Assembly: GCF_004000255.1 (NCBI RefSeq)
Contig: NZ_RCIQ01000013.1
Location: forward strand, 62,001 to 126,000
Length of the DNA stretch: 64,000 bases
DNA from: Nioella ostreopsis
GTDB lineage: Bacteria > Pseudomonadota > Alphaproteobacteria > Rhodobacterales > Rhodobacteraceae
Direction: 5' to 3'
Below are positions 37,202 to 45,981 of this stretch, one piece after another. The notes beneath the pieces are model-generated. The model was given only the letters and a program-made list of their open reading frames with translations. It ran no database searches and was not told the DNA's origin. Position 1 is the stretch's first letter; each line of letters begins with the position of its first letter. Both the position numbers and the translations under genes were made by a program.

Positions 37202-37869
37202 ACCTGGTTGAGTACCCCGACAGCGACATGATGATGCTGGACTTGGCCGATACGCTGGCCAGCGAACTGGCCGACCATCTGCGCCGCGACAAGGCTGTCA
37301 GCTTCTGCGTTCCGGGCGGCAGCACGCCGGGTCCGGTCTTTGATGTTCTGAGCGAACAGGCACTGGATTGGGACCGGGTGACCGTGTTCCTGTCCGATGA
37401 ACGGTGGGTGCCTTCGGACAACCCGCGTTCCAACACCCGGCTGATCATGGAACGGCTTCTGATCTCCAAGGCGCGGCGGGCACATTTCGTGCCGCTCTAT
37501 GCTGCGGCCCATACGCCCGAGGATTATGTGGAGGAACTGGCGAAGGGGTTGGAGCCTCACCTGCCGATCACGCTCCTGCTGCTTGGAATGGGCACGGATA
37601 TGCACACCGCGTCTCTCTTTCCCGGTGCCGACCGGTTGGCCGATGCGCTGGACGATCATGCGCCTGTGCTGGTTCCCATGCGCGGCGGTGGCGCGCCGGA
37701 GGCGCGGGTGACGCTTTCGGCACGGGTGTTGGCGGCGGCGATGTCGACTCATATCGTGATCACTGGCGACGAAAAACGCGCCGCGCTGGAAAAGGCGCAA
37801 CATCTGTCGGTGGAGGAGGCCCCGGTGCGCGCTGTTCTGAACGGTGCGACCGTGCATTGGGCGCCTTAA
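37198..37869 (+). CDS. pgl: 6-phosphogluconolactonase
   Basis: Hydrolyses 6-phosphogluconolactone. This DevB-type protein has 223 residues with the signature VSFCVPGGSTPGPVFD near the start, the block FLSDERWVPSDNPRSNTRL, and LLLGMGTDMHTASLFP, the counterpart of the usual GxGxDGHxASLFP. Its ATG overlaps the zwf stop by 4 bases, so the two enzymes are made in a coupled way. pgi follows 46 bp downstream. Confidence 0.95.
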   Translation: MNLVEYPDSDMMMLDLADTLASELADHLRRDKAVSFCVPGGSTPGPVFDVLSEQALDWDRVTVFLSDERWVPSDNPRSNTRLIMERLLISKARRAHFVPLYAAAHTPEDYVEELAKGLEPHLPITLLLLGMGTDMHTASLFPGADRLADALDDHAPVLVPMRGGGAPEARVTLSARVLAAAMSTHIVITGDEKRAALEKAQHLSVEEAPVRAVLNGATVHWAP

Positions 37870-37915
37870 CAACGCCTTGTAACCCATTGATATATTGTCA
37901 AGAAGGGAATCGCCC

Positions 37916-39529
37916 ATGTCGATCTGGGACGATCTGAAAGCACATCACGCAGCCAAGTCGGGCCGCAGCATCGCAGACCTTTTCGCCGCCGATCCTGAGC
38001 GGTTTGAAAGCTACAGCCGTGCGGCGGACGGGATGCTTTTCGACTTCTCCAAGACCACGATCGACGCGGGCGCTCTGTCGCTGCTGATCGAACTGGCCCG
38101 GCAGGCCAAGGTCGAGGACCGGCGCGAGGCGATGTTCACCGGTGAGAAGATCAATGAAACCGAAGGCCGGGCCGTGCTGCACACCGCGCTCCGCGCACCG
38201 GGCGGCGTGGTCGAGGTGGATGGGCAAAACGTCATTCCCGGCGTGTTGGAGACCCGCGCGCGGATGGAGGCGTTTGCCACCGCCGTGCGCTCGTCAGAGA
38301 TTGCCGGGCAGGGCGGGGCCTACACGGATGTTGTGAATATCGGCATCGGCGGCTCGGACCTCGGCCCGGTCATGGGTACGCTGGCGCTGGCGCCCTATCA
38401 CGACGGGCCGCGTCTGCACTACGTGTCGAACGTCGATGGCGCGCATATCCACGACACGCTGAAAGGGCTCGATCCCACGCGGACGCTGGTCATTGTAGCG
38501 TCGAAAACCTTCACCACCATCGAGACCATGACCAACGCCGAAACCGCGCGGGACTGGATGGCGGGGGCGGTGAATACTCCGGCCGACCAGTTTGTGGCGC
38601 TCTCCACGGCGGCAGATCTGACCGCCGATTTCGGCATTGCGCCTGACCGGGTCTTCGGCTTCGAGGACTGGGTTGGCGGGCGCTATTCCATGTGGGGGCC
38701 CATCGGCCTTGGCATGATGCTGGCCGTGGGGCCGGAGGATTTCGGGCAGTTCCTTGCCGGTGGCCACGCGATGGACAGCCATTTCCGGCAGGCCGATCTG
38801 GCCGACAACCTGCCGGTGCTGCTGGCGCTCGTGGGGATCTGGCACAACCAGGTGCAGGGCCACGCCACCCGCGCCGTGCTGCCCTATGACCAGCGGCTAT
38901 TGCGTCTGCCCGCCTATCTGCAACAGCTGGAAATGGAGAGCAACGGCAAGCGCGTCTCGATGGATGGCGCGGATCTGGAGATGAATTCCGGCCCCGTGGT
39001 CTGGGGGGAGCCCGGCACCAACGGTCAGCATGCGTTCTACCAGCTGATCCATCAGGGCACCCGCGCGGTGCCGTGCGAATTTATCGTGGCCTCCGAGGGG
39101 CATGAGCCCGATCTGGCCCATCACCACCGGCTGCTGGTCGCCAACTGCCTGGCGCAATCCGAGGCGCTGATGCGGGGCAGGTCACTGGAGGAAGCGACCG
39201 CGATCATGGCCGCCAAGGGCCTGACGGGGGCGGAGCTCGACCGCCAGGCGCGCCACCGGGTTTTCCCCGGCAACCGGCCCTCGACGACGCTGATCTATCC
39301 GAAACTGACGCCCTTCGTTCTGGGCCAGATCATCGCGCTCTATGAACACCGCGTGTTTGTTGAGGGTGTGATCCTCGGCATCAACAGCTACGACCAATGG
39401 GGCGTGGAACTGGGCAAGGAACTCGCCAAGGCCCTGGAACCGGTTCTGACGGGCGCGTCGGATGGCGCGGGCAAGGATGGCTCAACCCTCGGGCTGGTGG
39501 CCTATGCACAGGCGCACGGTCTGAGCTGA
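37916..39529 (+). CDS. pgi: Glucose-6-phosphate isomerase
   Basis: Interconverts glucose 6-phosphate and fructose 6-phosphate. The 537 residues include [47 protein letters not shown], and [25 protein letters not shown] lies before the ATG. As third gene after zwf and pgl it lets fructose 6-phosphate return into the Entner-Doudoroff route, typical of Roseobacter metabolism. A strong terminator follows. Confidence 0.97.
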   Translation: MSIWDDLKAHHAAKSGRSIADLFAADPERFESYSRAADGMLFDFSKTTIDAGALSLLIELARQAKVEDRREAMFTGEKINETEGRAVLHTALRAPGGVVEVDGQNVIPGVLETRARMEAFATAVRSSEIAGQGGAYTDVVNIGIGGSDLGPVMGTLALAPYHDGPRLHYVSNVDGAHIHDTLKGLDPTRTLVIVASKTFTTIETMTNAETARDWMAGAVNTPADQFVALSTAADLTADFGIAPDRVFGFEDWVGGRYSMWGPIGLGMMLAVGPEDFGQFLAGGHAMDSHFRQADLADNLPVLLALVGIWHNQVQGHATRAVLPYDQRLLRLPAYLQQLEMESNGKRVSMDGADLEMNSGPVVWGEPGTNGQHAFYQLIHQGTRAVPCEFIVASEGHEPDLAHHHRLLVANCLAQSEALMRGRSLEEATAIMAAKGLTGAELDRQARHRVFPGNRPSTTLIYPKLTPFVLGQIIALYEHRVFVEGVILGINSYDQWGVELGKELAKALEPVLTGASDGAGKDGSTLGLVAYAQAHGLS

Positions 39530-39536
39530 TCCCAAC

Positions 39537-39568
39537 AAAAAAGCGCCCCGACTGTGGGGCGCTTTTTT
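39537..39568. terminator. Bidirectional rho-independent terminator
   Basis: A6, stem GCGCCCC (39543-39549), loop GACTGT, stem GGGGCGC (39556-39562), T6. It ends the zwf-pgl-pgi operon on the plus strand and the tRNA-Gly unit on the minus strand. Confidence 0.92.
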
Positions 39569-39641
39569 GGAGCGGGTAGCGGGAATCGAACCCGCACCTT
39601 AAGCTTGGGAAGCTCGCATGATACCATTTCACCATACCCGC
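39568..39641 (-). tRNA. tRNA-Gly (anticodon CCC)
   Basis: The minus strand gives GCGGGTA and TACCCGC as a 7-bp acceptor stem, followed by discriminator T and an encoded CCA. The T arm is GGTTCGATTCC. The anticodon loop is TTCCCAA, so the anticodon is CCC and reads GGG. The anticodon stem is weak at its outer pair. The 3' CCA directly abuts the terminator. Confidence 0.95.
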
Positions 39642-39679
39642 GCTCTGGAGGCTGGAGGTAATCCGGGGCCGGGGGACAG

Positions 39680-41065
39680 TCAAGGCCCGTCGGGCCATTT
39701 CCCCCGCAGATTTTGCGGCCGGTAGAAGGGCCAACGCGCCATGCGCTCGGTGACGCTGCCGTCGATCTCGTGGTCTTCGGGGATGAAGCGCGGTTCTTCC
39801 AGTGGCAGATACCATTTCCAGAACACCGGCAGACGCCCCGGCCAGCGGCGGCGCTTGATGGATTTGGGCAGGATTTCAAGCGGATACCACCAGACGGACA
39901 TGCTGTCATGGATCTCGGCCATGGCATCGGGGCGCGCATACGGGGTGCCGTCGAGCGCGCTGGCCTTGGGATTTGCCCCTTCAAAATGGACCTTGCGCCG
40001 CTTGGGGTTCAGCTTCAGCCCCGGCGGTGGCAGGGGCAGGCTGCGGTCGGGATCGGGGGGCGCCTTTGTGCGGTCTTCGCGGTCGGCGGCGATCTCCTGA
40101 CGTTCCAGTTCATCCAGCATCCACAGAAGTGTCAGCTTGCCGATGCCGGACTCCCGTTCCCTTGGGCTGCCGCCGATGTCGGAGTGATATCCCGGAAACC
40201 AGCGCTGGCGCACATATTGCTGGCGCTTCATGCTGTCGTGGCGGAAGCGGTTGCCGAAATAGGGCTCCCGCTGCTCCCAAAGCAGCGGGCGGAACATCGA
40301 GCGGCGTTCATCCACCGCCAGCGCATGCAACACGATGCGGACGGAGGGGTTGGACAGGACATTGGCATGGACCCTGAGTTCCATGGGGCTGTAATTCGTC
40401 ACCAGCGAGTGCAGGGGCCGTTCGAAGCCGACCATGGAGCTGACTGTGTCGAAGAGGCACAGCGCCCGAATGGGCACGCTTTGATCGGGTTTCAGCGTGT
40501 CTTCATAGCGGCGCAGCTGGCGGAAGGTGACGGAATGGGGCAGGTCGCGCTCATGGTCCGACACGGCGCGATAGGCGCGGAAGGCACCGGTCACCAGATG
40601 CAGCTTGTCGGGCTCGATCAGGCCGAAATTATGGATAAACCCCGCCAGAATCCGCGCGGCATAAGCGCCACGGGAAAAGCCGAAGATGTAGATATGGTCC
40701 TTCTGCGCCTCGGGGCGGGTTGCCTTACCGGGTACCCCAAGCTGCTTTTTCAGGCCCTGCTCATAGCTCCAGTCCCTGTTCTTCTGTGCGGTGCTTTTAT
40801 AGGTCCGGCAGAGGAAGCGATAGGCGTCGAGCACGTCATCCTCCAGCCCCAGACCGAAGGCGAGCCCGGCGACAGACCGCGCCTTCTGCCGCCATTTCCA
40901 GTCAAAAAGCCGGGGTTCGTCGAAGGTGCCGACACCCGGAACGTAATGGGTGATCTGGTCATCGTCGCACCGCAATGCGTTGTAAAGCTTGATGATATTC
41001 GTTTGGAAATCACCGACTTCGTTGCCGGTTCCGTCAAAGCAGATGACAATCTTGCGGGCTTTCAT
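39680..41065 (-). CDS. DUF2235 phospholipase-like serine hydrolase (Tle1-type fold)
   Basis: A 461-residue protein of the DUF2235 family, whose known members include type VI secretion lipases. It starts MKARKIVICFDGTGNEVG, a signature block, and carries the nucleophile motif IFGFSRGAYAAR near residue 155. FHSDIGGS-like YHSDIGGSPRE near residue 300 fits the catalytic Asp/His region. No signal peptide, VgrG, PAAR or immunity gene lies nearby, so a housekeeping lipase role is as likely as a toxin role. It is bordered by tRNA-Gly. Confidence 0.85.
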   Translation of the reverse strand: MKARKIVICFDGTGNEVGDFQTNIIKLYNALRCDDDQITHYVPGVGTFDEPRLFDWKWRQKARSVAGLAFGLGLEDDVLDAYRFLCRTYKSTAQKNRDWSYEQGLKKQLGVPGKATRPEAQKDHIYIFGFSRGAYAARILAGFIHNFGLIEPDKLHLVTGAFRAYRAVSDHERDLPHSVTFRQLRRYEDTLKPDQSVPIRALCLFDTVSSMVGFERPLHSLVTNYSPMELRVHANVLSNPSVRIVLHALAVDERRSMFRPLLWEQREPYFGNRFRHDSMKRQQYVRQRWFPGYHSDIGGSPRERESGIGKLTLLWMLDELERQEIAADREDRTKAPPDPDRSLPLPPPGLKLNPKRRKVHFEGANPKASALDGTPYARPDAMAEIHDSMSVWWYPLEILPKSIKRRRWPGRLPVFWKWYLPLEEPRFIPEDHEIDGSVTERMARWPFYRPQNLRGKWPDGP

Positions 41066-41137
41066 GACGTCGGGCCTCGTGACTTGAACATGCGTTCAGT
41101 GTGACGGACCCGCGCTGCAACGCAAGTCGGGATAACC

Positions 41138-41689
41138 CTAGTCCAGCACCCCAGGCCGTTCGGCAAAGCCCTTGTAGTCGGCGCTTTTATCCGCGTCAGT
41201 CAGCGGGTCTTCCGGCGCATAGGCGAAATCCACCCCGGCACCTTCCACCAGCCGATTAAAAAGATTGAACAGGGCGCAGACCTGTACCGCGTGGTAGAGC
41301 GCGTCTTCGGACCAGCCCGCATTTGTCACAGCCGCGACATCGGCGGGCGTCAGGCGGCTCGGCAGGGTGTTCAGCTTGGCCACATAGGCCAGCAGCGGGC
41401 GCAGTTTCGGGTCAACTGGCGCGGTGTCAGGGTCGTCCAGCAGCGCGTTAATGAGGCCCGGTTCGATGCCAAGCGCCTCCGCATAGATCTGGTGCGATCC
41501 ATGGCAGAAGGCGCAGGCATTGAGGCCCGAGACATAGGCCGCGATCAGCTCGCATTCCGCTTGTGAAAGGGGTGCGCCTGCCTTCATGACGCCATCCACA
41601 TGCAAAAGCAGCGGCCCCGCATGGGCCGGGTGACGGGTCAGCAGGTCCGACAGGCGGGCAGGGCTGGGAAGGCTGGGGAATAGCGGCAT
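41138..41689 (-). CDS. AhpD-like peroxidase-related enzyme (carboxymuconolactone decarboxylase fold)
   Basis: A 183-residue helical protein. The AhpD redox motif is Cys59-x2-Cys62-x3-His66 (NACAFCHGSH), the form used for thiol-dependent peroxide or alkylhydroperoxide reduction. The ATG at 41689 gives MPLFPSLPSPARL; a 13-residue extension upstream lacks support. It follows the ASKHA corrinoid-reactivating gene by 42 bp on the same strand and could protect that redox-sensitive system, which is an inference from position. Confidence 0.87.
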   Translation of the reverse strand: MPLFPSLPSPARLSDLLTRHPAHAGPLLLHVDGVMKAGAPLSQAECELIAAYVSGLNACAFCHGSHQIYAEALGIEPGLINALLDDPDTAPVDPKLRPLLAYVAKLNTLPSRLTPADVAAVTNAGWSEDALYHAVQVCALFNLFNRLVEGAGVDFAYAPEDPLTDADKSADYKGFAERPGVLD

Positions 41690-41731
41690 GGGCGGGCTCC
41701 GGTTCAGGCTACCCGCCCACGCTAACAAGGA

Positions 41732-43780
41732 TCAGCCCCGGCGTCGCCTGCGGCGGCCACCGCCTTCACCGCCATCGGGTCCGGCAGCGCCGAAATGCAC
41801 CTTGGGCAGATCCACGACGCTGTTGAGGATGGGGAAGGGCTCCACGGCGTTTGGAATGGCCGAGGCGTTGACGAAATGCTCCTGGAACTTTGGCTCCACC
41901 GCGGTTTCGATCTTGTGGATCTGCCGCACGACGGTTTCGATCCGCCCCCGCGCCTCGCGTGAACAGAGCGCAATCCGCGCCCCGTGACCCGCCGCGTTGC
42001 CTGCGCTGGTCACCTTGTCGAGCGGCGCATCCGGGATCATGCCCAGAACCATCGCGTGTTTCGGGCTGATATGGGCCCCGAAGGCCCCTGCCAGCGTGAC
42101 CCGGTCGACGGTCTCTACGCCCATTTCATCCATCAGCAGCTTGGCCCCGGCATAAAGCGCCGATTTCGCCAGCTGGATCGCGCGGATATCGCCTTGCGTG
42201 ACGGTGATGCGCGGCCCGCCCTCGGCGCTGCCATCGTGGATCAGATAGACATGGGTCCGCCCCTCTGCCTCGCACCGCGGCGTTCCCACCTGCTCGGCCG
42301 AACCGATCAGGCCCGAGGCGTCGAGTATGCCCGCAAGGCGCATCTCGGCCACCGCCTCGATAATGCCGGAGCCGCAGATGCCGGTCACGCCAGTCGCCGC
42401 GCTCGCCTCGGCGAAACCGGGATCGTCGGACCACAGATCGCAGCCGATGATGCGGAAGCGCGGTTCCTTGGTGACGGGGTCGATCTCCAGCCGTTCGATC
42501 GCGCCGGGGGCAGCCCGCTGGCCGGAACTGATCTGCGCGCCCTCGAAGGCGGGCCCGGTGGGCGAGGAACAGGCCAGAACCTTGTGCTTGTTGCCCAGAA
42601 GGATCTCGGCGTTGGTGCCCACATCGACGACCAGTATCAGATCTTCCGATTTGTTGGGTTCCTCCGACAGCGCAACGGCAGCCGCATCGGCCCCCACGTG
42701 TCCTGCGATGCAGGGCAGGACGTAGACCTGCGCCTCGGTGTTGAGCGCGGTGAGGTCCAGATCGCGGGCGGGCAGGGTCAGCGACGAGGAGGTCGCCAGC
42801 GCAAAGGGTGCCTGGCCCAGTTCCACCGGGTCGATACCCAGCAGCAGGTGGTGCATCACCGGGTTGCAGACGAAGACAGTTTCCATGATGAGCGTGGGCT
42901 CGATCCCGCCCTCGGCGGCGATTTCCCCGGCCAGCGTGTTGATCGCCTCGCGCACCGCATTGGTCATTTCGACGTCGCCGCCGGGGTTCATCATCGCATA
43001 GCTGACCCGGCTCATCAGGTCCTCGCCGAAGCGGATTTGAGGGTTCATCAGACCGGAGGAGGCAAGCACCCGCCCGTCGCTGAGGTCGCACAAATGCGCC
43101 GCGATGGTGGTGGAGCCAAGGTCGATGGCAAGCCCGTAGATGCCGCCCTCATGCAGGCCCGGCCAGATGTCGAGGATGCGAAACCCGTCCGCCCCCTGCG
43201 CCTGATGCAGCGCCACGGTGACCTGCCACTTGCCCTTGCGCAGCACCGGTTGCAGCTTGCGCATGAGGGGAAGGCCCGCACGGACATTCTCGATCTGCCA
43301 CTGGTCTTTCAGCGCCTTGCACAGCCGTTCGAAATCGCCCGAGGGCTCGTGCATGTCAGGCTCTTCCACCTCGACAAAGACCAGACGCGTGGCGGGGTCC
43401 ATGACGATGGCCCGATCAGAGGCCGCCTTGCGCACCACCTGCCTGTGAACCTGGCTTTCGGCGGGCACATCAATGACGATATCGCCCTGCACCGTGGCCT
43501 GACAGCCGAGGCGACGCCCTTTCTTGAGACCCCGGACGCGGTCATAGCGGGCCTCGACCGCGTTCCATTCCGACAGGGCGCCTTCGCTGACGGTGACCCC
43601 GTGCTTGGGAAAATCGCCATAGGACGGTGAGACCTGGCATTTGGAGCAGATCCCCCGCCCACCACAGACGGAATCAAGGTCCACACCCAGTTTGCGGGCT
43701 GCGGTCAGAATGGGGGTGCCAACGGGGAACCGGCCCCGTTTGCCAGAGGGGGTGAAGATCACGAGAGGAGTATCAGACAT
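41732..43780 (-). CDS. Corrinoid-activating ASKHA ferredoxin-fused ATPase (RamA/DUF4445 type)
   Basis: Reductively reactivates corrinoid proteins that have slipped to Co(II), using ATP. The 682 residues begin with a plant-type [2Fe-2S] ferredoxin domain: Cys39, Cys44 and Cys47 (SVCGGRGICSKC) and Cys93 (RLGCQA). A linker follows, then the actin-like ATPase YGLAIDLGSTTIAAHLCDL and LVVDVGTNAEILLGN, with ICGSGIIEAVAEM. The C-terminus ends in a GGEGGGRRRRRRG tail. The ATG at 43780 follows AAGGAAAGG. It serves the methyltransferases at 24.4 and 45 kb by family logic. Confidence 0.92.
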   Translation of the reverse strand: MSDTPLVIFTPSGKRGRFPVGTPILTAARKLGVDLDSVCGGRGICSKCQVSPSYGDFPKHGVTVSEGALSEWNAVEARYDRVRGLKKGRRLGCQATVQGDIVIDVPAESQVHRQVVRKAASDRAIVMDPATRLVFVEVEEPDMHEPSGDFERLCKALKDQWQIENVRAGLPLMRKLQPVLRKGKWQVTVALHQAQGADGFRILDIWPGLHEGGIYGLAIDLGSTTIAAHLCDLSDGRVLASSGLMNPQIRFGEDLMSRVSYAMMNPGGDVEMTNAVREAINTLAGEIAAEGGIEPTLIMETVFVCNPVMHHLLLGIDPVELGQAPFALATSSSLTLPARDLDLTALNTEAQVYVLPCIAGHVGADAAAVALSEEPNKSEDLILVVDVGTNAEILLGNKHKVLACSSPTGPAFEGAQISSGQRAAPGAIERLEIDPVTKEPRFRIIGCDLWSDDPGFAEASAATGVTGICGSGIIEAVAEMRLAGILDASGLIGSAEQVGTPRCEAEGRTHVYLIHDGSAEGGPRITVTQGDIRAIQLAKSALYAGAKLLMDEMGVETVDRVTLAGAFGAHISPKHAMVLGMIPDAPLDKVTSAGNAAGHGARIALCSREARGRIETVVRQIHKIETAVEPKFQEHFVNASAIPNAVEPFPILNSVVDLPKVHFGAAGPDGGEGGGRRRRRRG

Positions 43781-43883
43781 GCGCGCGCCTTTCCTTTGCG
43801 GTTGTTTTAACGCGTTGGCGGACAAGAGAAAGGAGCGAAACGTCAATTTCCTGCCGGCTTGCGGCATGATGGGGGAATTCGTC

Positions 43884-44591
43884 TCAGGCAGGCAGCCAAG
43901 GCATCAACCCGCTGTTTCCCGCGAACCACATGAACAGGGGAAATGGCAGGATGGCCAAGGATATCGTGGGAAGGGTGATGCGGGGCGTGAAGACGCCACT
44001 CATTCCGGCCATGAGGCATATTCCTCCGCCCCCGCCAATGAGCCCGGACCCCGGCATGTTGATCAGCATGGCAAGGCCAACATAGCGGTAGCGCAGGGCA
44101 AAGCGCGCATGTTTGCGGGGCAGTGAGCGTTGCAACTCTCGCACCCGCTGCGCGGGGCCGAGGGGGGCCAGCCTGTCCACAAGGGTAGCCGCCCTGAGCA
44201 GATGCAGATCGAGAAAGAGCCGCCTGAGCGAGCGGATCGGCACAAGCCGTCCGGCGAGAAAGGCCAGCGACAGGCCGCCCAATGTGGCGAGATAAATGGG
44301 CAGAGCGAATTCAGGGCCGCGCAGGACCAGAAGCGCAATGGCTATTTCGATGCCAGGCACAAAGGGCAGGGCGATCAACAGGGCATAGGTGATGAATATC
44401 GCAAGAAGAATCAGGCGCTCGGCACGTGCTTCGGATCGCGCCGGCAGGCCCTCGGCCCAGGTCAGCGCATAGTCGATGACATAGTGCGACAAGACCACAA
44501 TGCCGATCAGTACGACCAGTTTGACCGCAAGGCGCGGGAGCGACTCGCGCCAGCTTGGCGGTGCGGCACCGATCTCTGGAGGTGAAGTCAT
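43884..44591 (-). CDS. Multi-pass membrane protein, possibly VTT/TMEM64-like
   Basis: A 235-residue protein with about five hydrophobic segments: LAVKLVVLIGIVVLSHYVIDY, LILLAIFITYALLIALPFVPGIEIAIALLVL, then FALPIYLATLGGLSLAFLAGRLV, a long charged cytoplasmic loop, and LAMLINMPGSGLIGGGGGICLMAG plus a last helix. The PFVPG...GLSLAFLAGR pattern resembles VTT (TVP38/DedA) proteins, but the match is loose. It lies inside the corrinoid gene run, 103 bp before the ASKHA gene, and follows the palindrome array. Confidence 0.6.
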   Translation of the reverse strand: MTSPPEIGAAPPSWRESLPRLAVKLVVLIGIVVLSHYVIDYALTWAEGLPARSEARAERLILLAIFITYALLIALPFVPGIEIAIALLVLRGPEFALPIYLATLGGLSLAFLAGRLVPIRSLRRLFLDLHLLRAATLVDRLAPLGPAQRVRELQRSLPRKHARFALRYRYVGLAMLINMPGSGLIGGGGGICLMAGMSGVFTPRITLPTISLAILPFPLFMWFAGNSGLMPWLPA

Positions 44592-44647
44592 TCTGCGGCC
44601 TGATGAAGTGCTCGGGCCCCGTAGGTAGGGTGTTTTGTGCCGGGAAA

Positions 44648-44739
44648 GAAGATTTTTCTGGAAAAATCTTCAGCATCCAACGAAGAATTTTCCAGAAAAT
44701 TCTTCGGGGCTATTGGAAAAATCTTCTGGAAGATTTTTC
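44648..44739. repeat. Array of three 24-bp palindromes at exact 34-bp spacing
   Basis: P1 (44648-44671), P2 (44682-44705) and P3 (44716-44739) each have 11-bp perfect arms around a 2-base centre (TG, CA, TG), separated by two 10-bp spacers. P1 arms are GAAGATTTTTC and GAAAAATCTTC. P3 has the same arms in reverse order. P2 uses GAAGAATTTTC and GAAAATTCTTC. The array is AT-rich in GC-rich DNA and abuts the stop of the 76-residue gene. It could be operator sites, an RNA processing or termination element, or a REP-like unit. Confidence 0.9.
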
Positions 44740-44970
44740 TCAGCAGACGATCCGAATGTCACCACGGTCACAGATGATCAGAAATTGCTCGCCTGCTTCA
44801 ACAAGGTGGAAACCACGCCGCCGCACTTCAAGTTCAAGCCTGGATCGGCCGACCTTCCTGTCCACATCCAGCTTGTTCCGGCGTATCACGCCACCTTGTG
44901 TCGCGGCTTTGGCGGAAAAGATCTGGTGAAGCCAGATGTCGTTGCGATGAAGGGGGCGAAGATAGCTCAT
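44740..44970 (-). CDS. Conserved 76-residue protein of unknown function (often misnamed phosphoribosylanthranilate isomerase)
   Basis: A small basic protein. The pattern DIWLHQIFSAKAATQGGVIRRNKLDVDRKVGRSRLELEVRRRGFHLVEAGEQFLIICDRGDIRIVC recurs, in my memory, as a short Rhodobacterales family labelled N-(5'-phosphoribosyl)anthranilate isomerase, although it is far too short to be TrpF. AAGGTGG lies 5 bases before the ATG. It follows the corrinoid methyltransferase gene by 35 bp and precedes the palindrome array. Co-location suggests a role in the one-carbon module. A shadow ORF on the plus strand is ignored. Confidence 0.72.
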   Translation of the reverse strand: MSYLRPLHRNDIWLHQIFSAKAATQGGVIRRNKLDVDRKVGRSRLELEVRRRGFHLVEAGEQFLIICDRGDIRIVC

Positions 44971-44994
44971 GCAGCCACCTTCGCCCGATTCAGG

Positions 44995-45009
44995 TTAACA
45001 GGCGATTAA
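44995..45009. promoter_or_regulatory. Perfect CtrA-type box overlapping the methyltransferase stop codon
   Basis: TTAA-CAGGCGA-TTAA fits TTAA-N7-TTAA exactly. The right half site contains the stop codon of the upstream gene, and the left end is 24 bp from the start of the 76-residue gene. That is close for an activator site, so function is doubtful. Confidence 0.3.
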
Positions 45010-45971
45010 GCGCGGCGACGTCCGCCACGGCGGCCACCGCGGCCTCCACCGGCTGCCATCGCGGCTGCCGCGGCCTCGGGGAAGGGGGTGCCTTCCTTGG
45101 TGGCGTCCAGGACCTTCGCGAAATTGATCCACTTGCCGCCATTGGGGTCGTGGTTCATCAGGAAGTTGGCGGCGTTGATCGCCTCCATCTCGACCGGGCG
45201 CACCGGGTTCATGATCGCCGAGGTCATGCCCGCGCCGATGGCCATCGGCAGGAAGGCTGCGTTGATGCCATGGCGGTTGGGCAGGCCGAAGCTGATATTC
45301 GACGCGCCGCAGGTGGTGTTCACACCCAATTCCTCGCGCAGCTTGCGCACCAGGGCAAAGACCTGCTGGCCGGCGGTGGCCATGGCGCCCACGGGCATCA
45401 CCAGCGGGTCGACCACGATGTCATGGGCCGGAATGCCGAAGTCGGCGGCGCGTTCAACGATCTTCTTGGCCACGGCGAAGCGTACTTCGGGGTCTTCCGA
45501 AATGCCTGTATCGTCGTTCGAGATCGCAACAACCGGCACGTTGTATTTCTTGACCAGCGGCAGAACCAGTTCCAGCCGGTCTTCCTCGCCGGTGACGGAG
45601 TTCAGCAGCGGACGGCCCTCGGCCGCGGCAAGGCCCGCCTCCAGCGCGCCGGGCACCGAGCTGTCGATGCAGAGAGGCACGTCCACCAGCCCTTGCACCA
45701 GTTCGATCATCCGGCGCATCAGCGGCGGCTCGGTCTCGTTGGGGTTGGGGTTGGAGTTGTAGACAACGCCTGCGTTCACGTCGAGCACCATGGCCCCGCA
45801 GGCGACCTGCTCCAGCGCGTCCTTTTCCACGGTCGAGAAATCGCCCGCTTCCAGTTCCGCGGCCAGTTTCTTGCGGCCGGTGGGGTTGATGCGTTCGCCG
45901 ATCACGCAGAACGGTTCGTCAAAGCCGATGACGACGGTCTTGGATTTGGATTCGAGGACGGTACGGGTCAT
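45006..45971 (-). CDS. Methyl-THF:corrinoid methyltransferase-like protein (DHPS fold)
   Basis: Predicted to move a methyl group between a corrinoid protein and tetrahydrofolate. The 321 residues have the pterin-binding TIM-barrel blocks VIGERINPTGRKKL, MVLDVNAGVVYN, PLCIDSSVPGALEAGL and LLNSVTGEEDR, shared by MtrH/AcsE-like and MetH folate domains. The C-terminal 20 residues are Ala/Gly/Arg-rich (GGGRGGRRGGRRRA). The ATG at 45971 follows AAAGAG. It starts 10 bp after the MetF-like gene, so the two are one operon. In vivo direction should be from amine methyl to THF. Confidence 0.88.
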   Translation of the reverse strand: MTRTVLESKSKTVVIGFDEPFCVIGERINPTGRKKLAAELEAGDFSTVEKDALEQVACGAMVLDVNAGVVYNSNPNPNETEPPLMRRMIELVQGLVDVPLCIDSSVPGALEAGLAAAEGRPLLNSVTGEEDRLELVLPLVKKYNVPVVAISNDDTGISEDPEVRFAVAKKIVERAADFGIPAHDIVVDPLVMPVGAMATAGQQVFALVRKLREELGVNTTCGASNISFGLPNRHGINAAFLPMAIGAGMTSAIMNPVRPVEMEAINAANFLMNHDPNGGKWINFAKVLDATKEGTPFPEAAAAAMAAGGGRGGRRGGRRRA

Positions 45972-45981
45972 TGGCTCTTTC

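Noticed and set aside
39568-39641. tRNA-Gly as an integration site of a genomic island
   Set aside because: No integrase or flanking direct repeat is visible; neighbours look chromosomal.
39680-41065. A type VI secretion toxin locus around the DUF2235 protein
   Set aside because: No VgrG, PAAR, Hcp or immunity gene is adjacent, so a toxin role is not supported.
44648-44739. A mini CRISPR array (regular repeats with short spacers)
   Set aside because: The units are themselves perfect palindromes that differ from each other, the spacers are only 10 bp, there are three units, and no cas gene is near.
44635-45009. A 124-residue plus-strand ORF over the palindromes and the 76-residue gene
   Set aside because: It reads through the palindrome array and is antisense to a better supported small gene with a good ribosome site.
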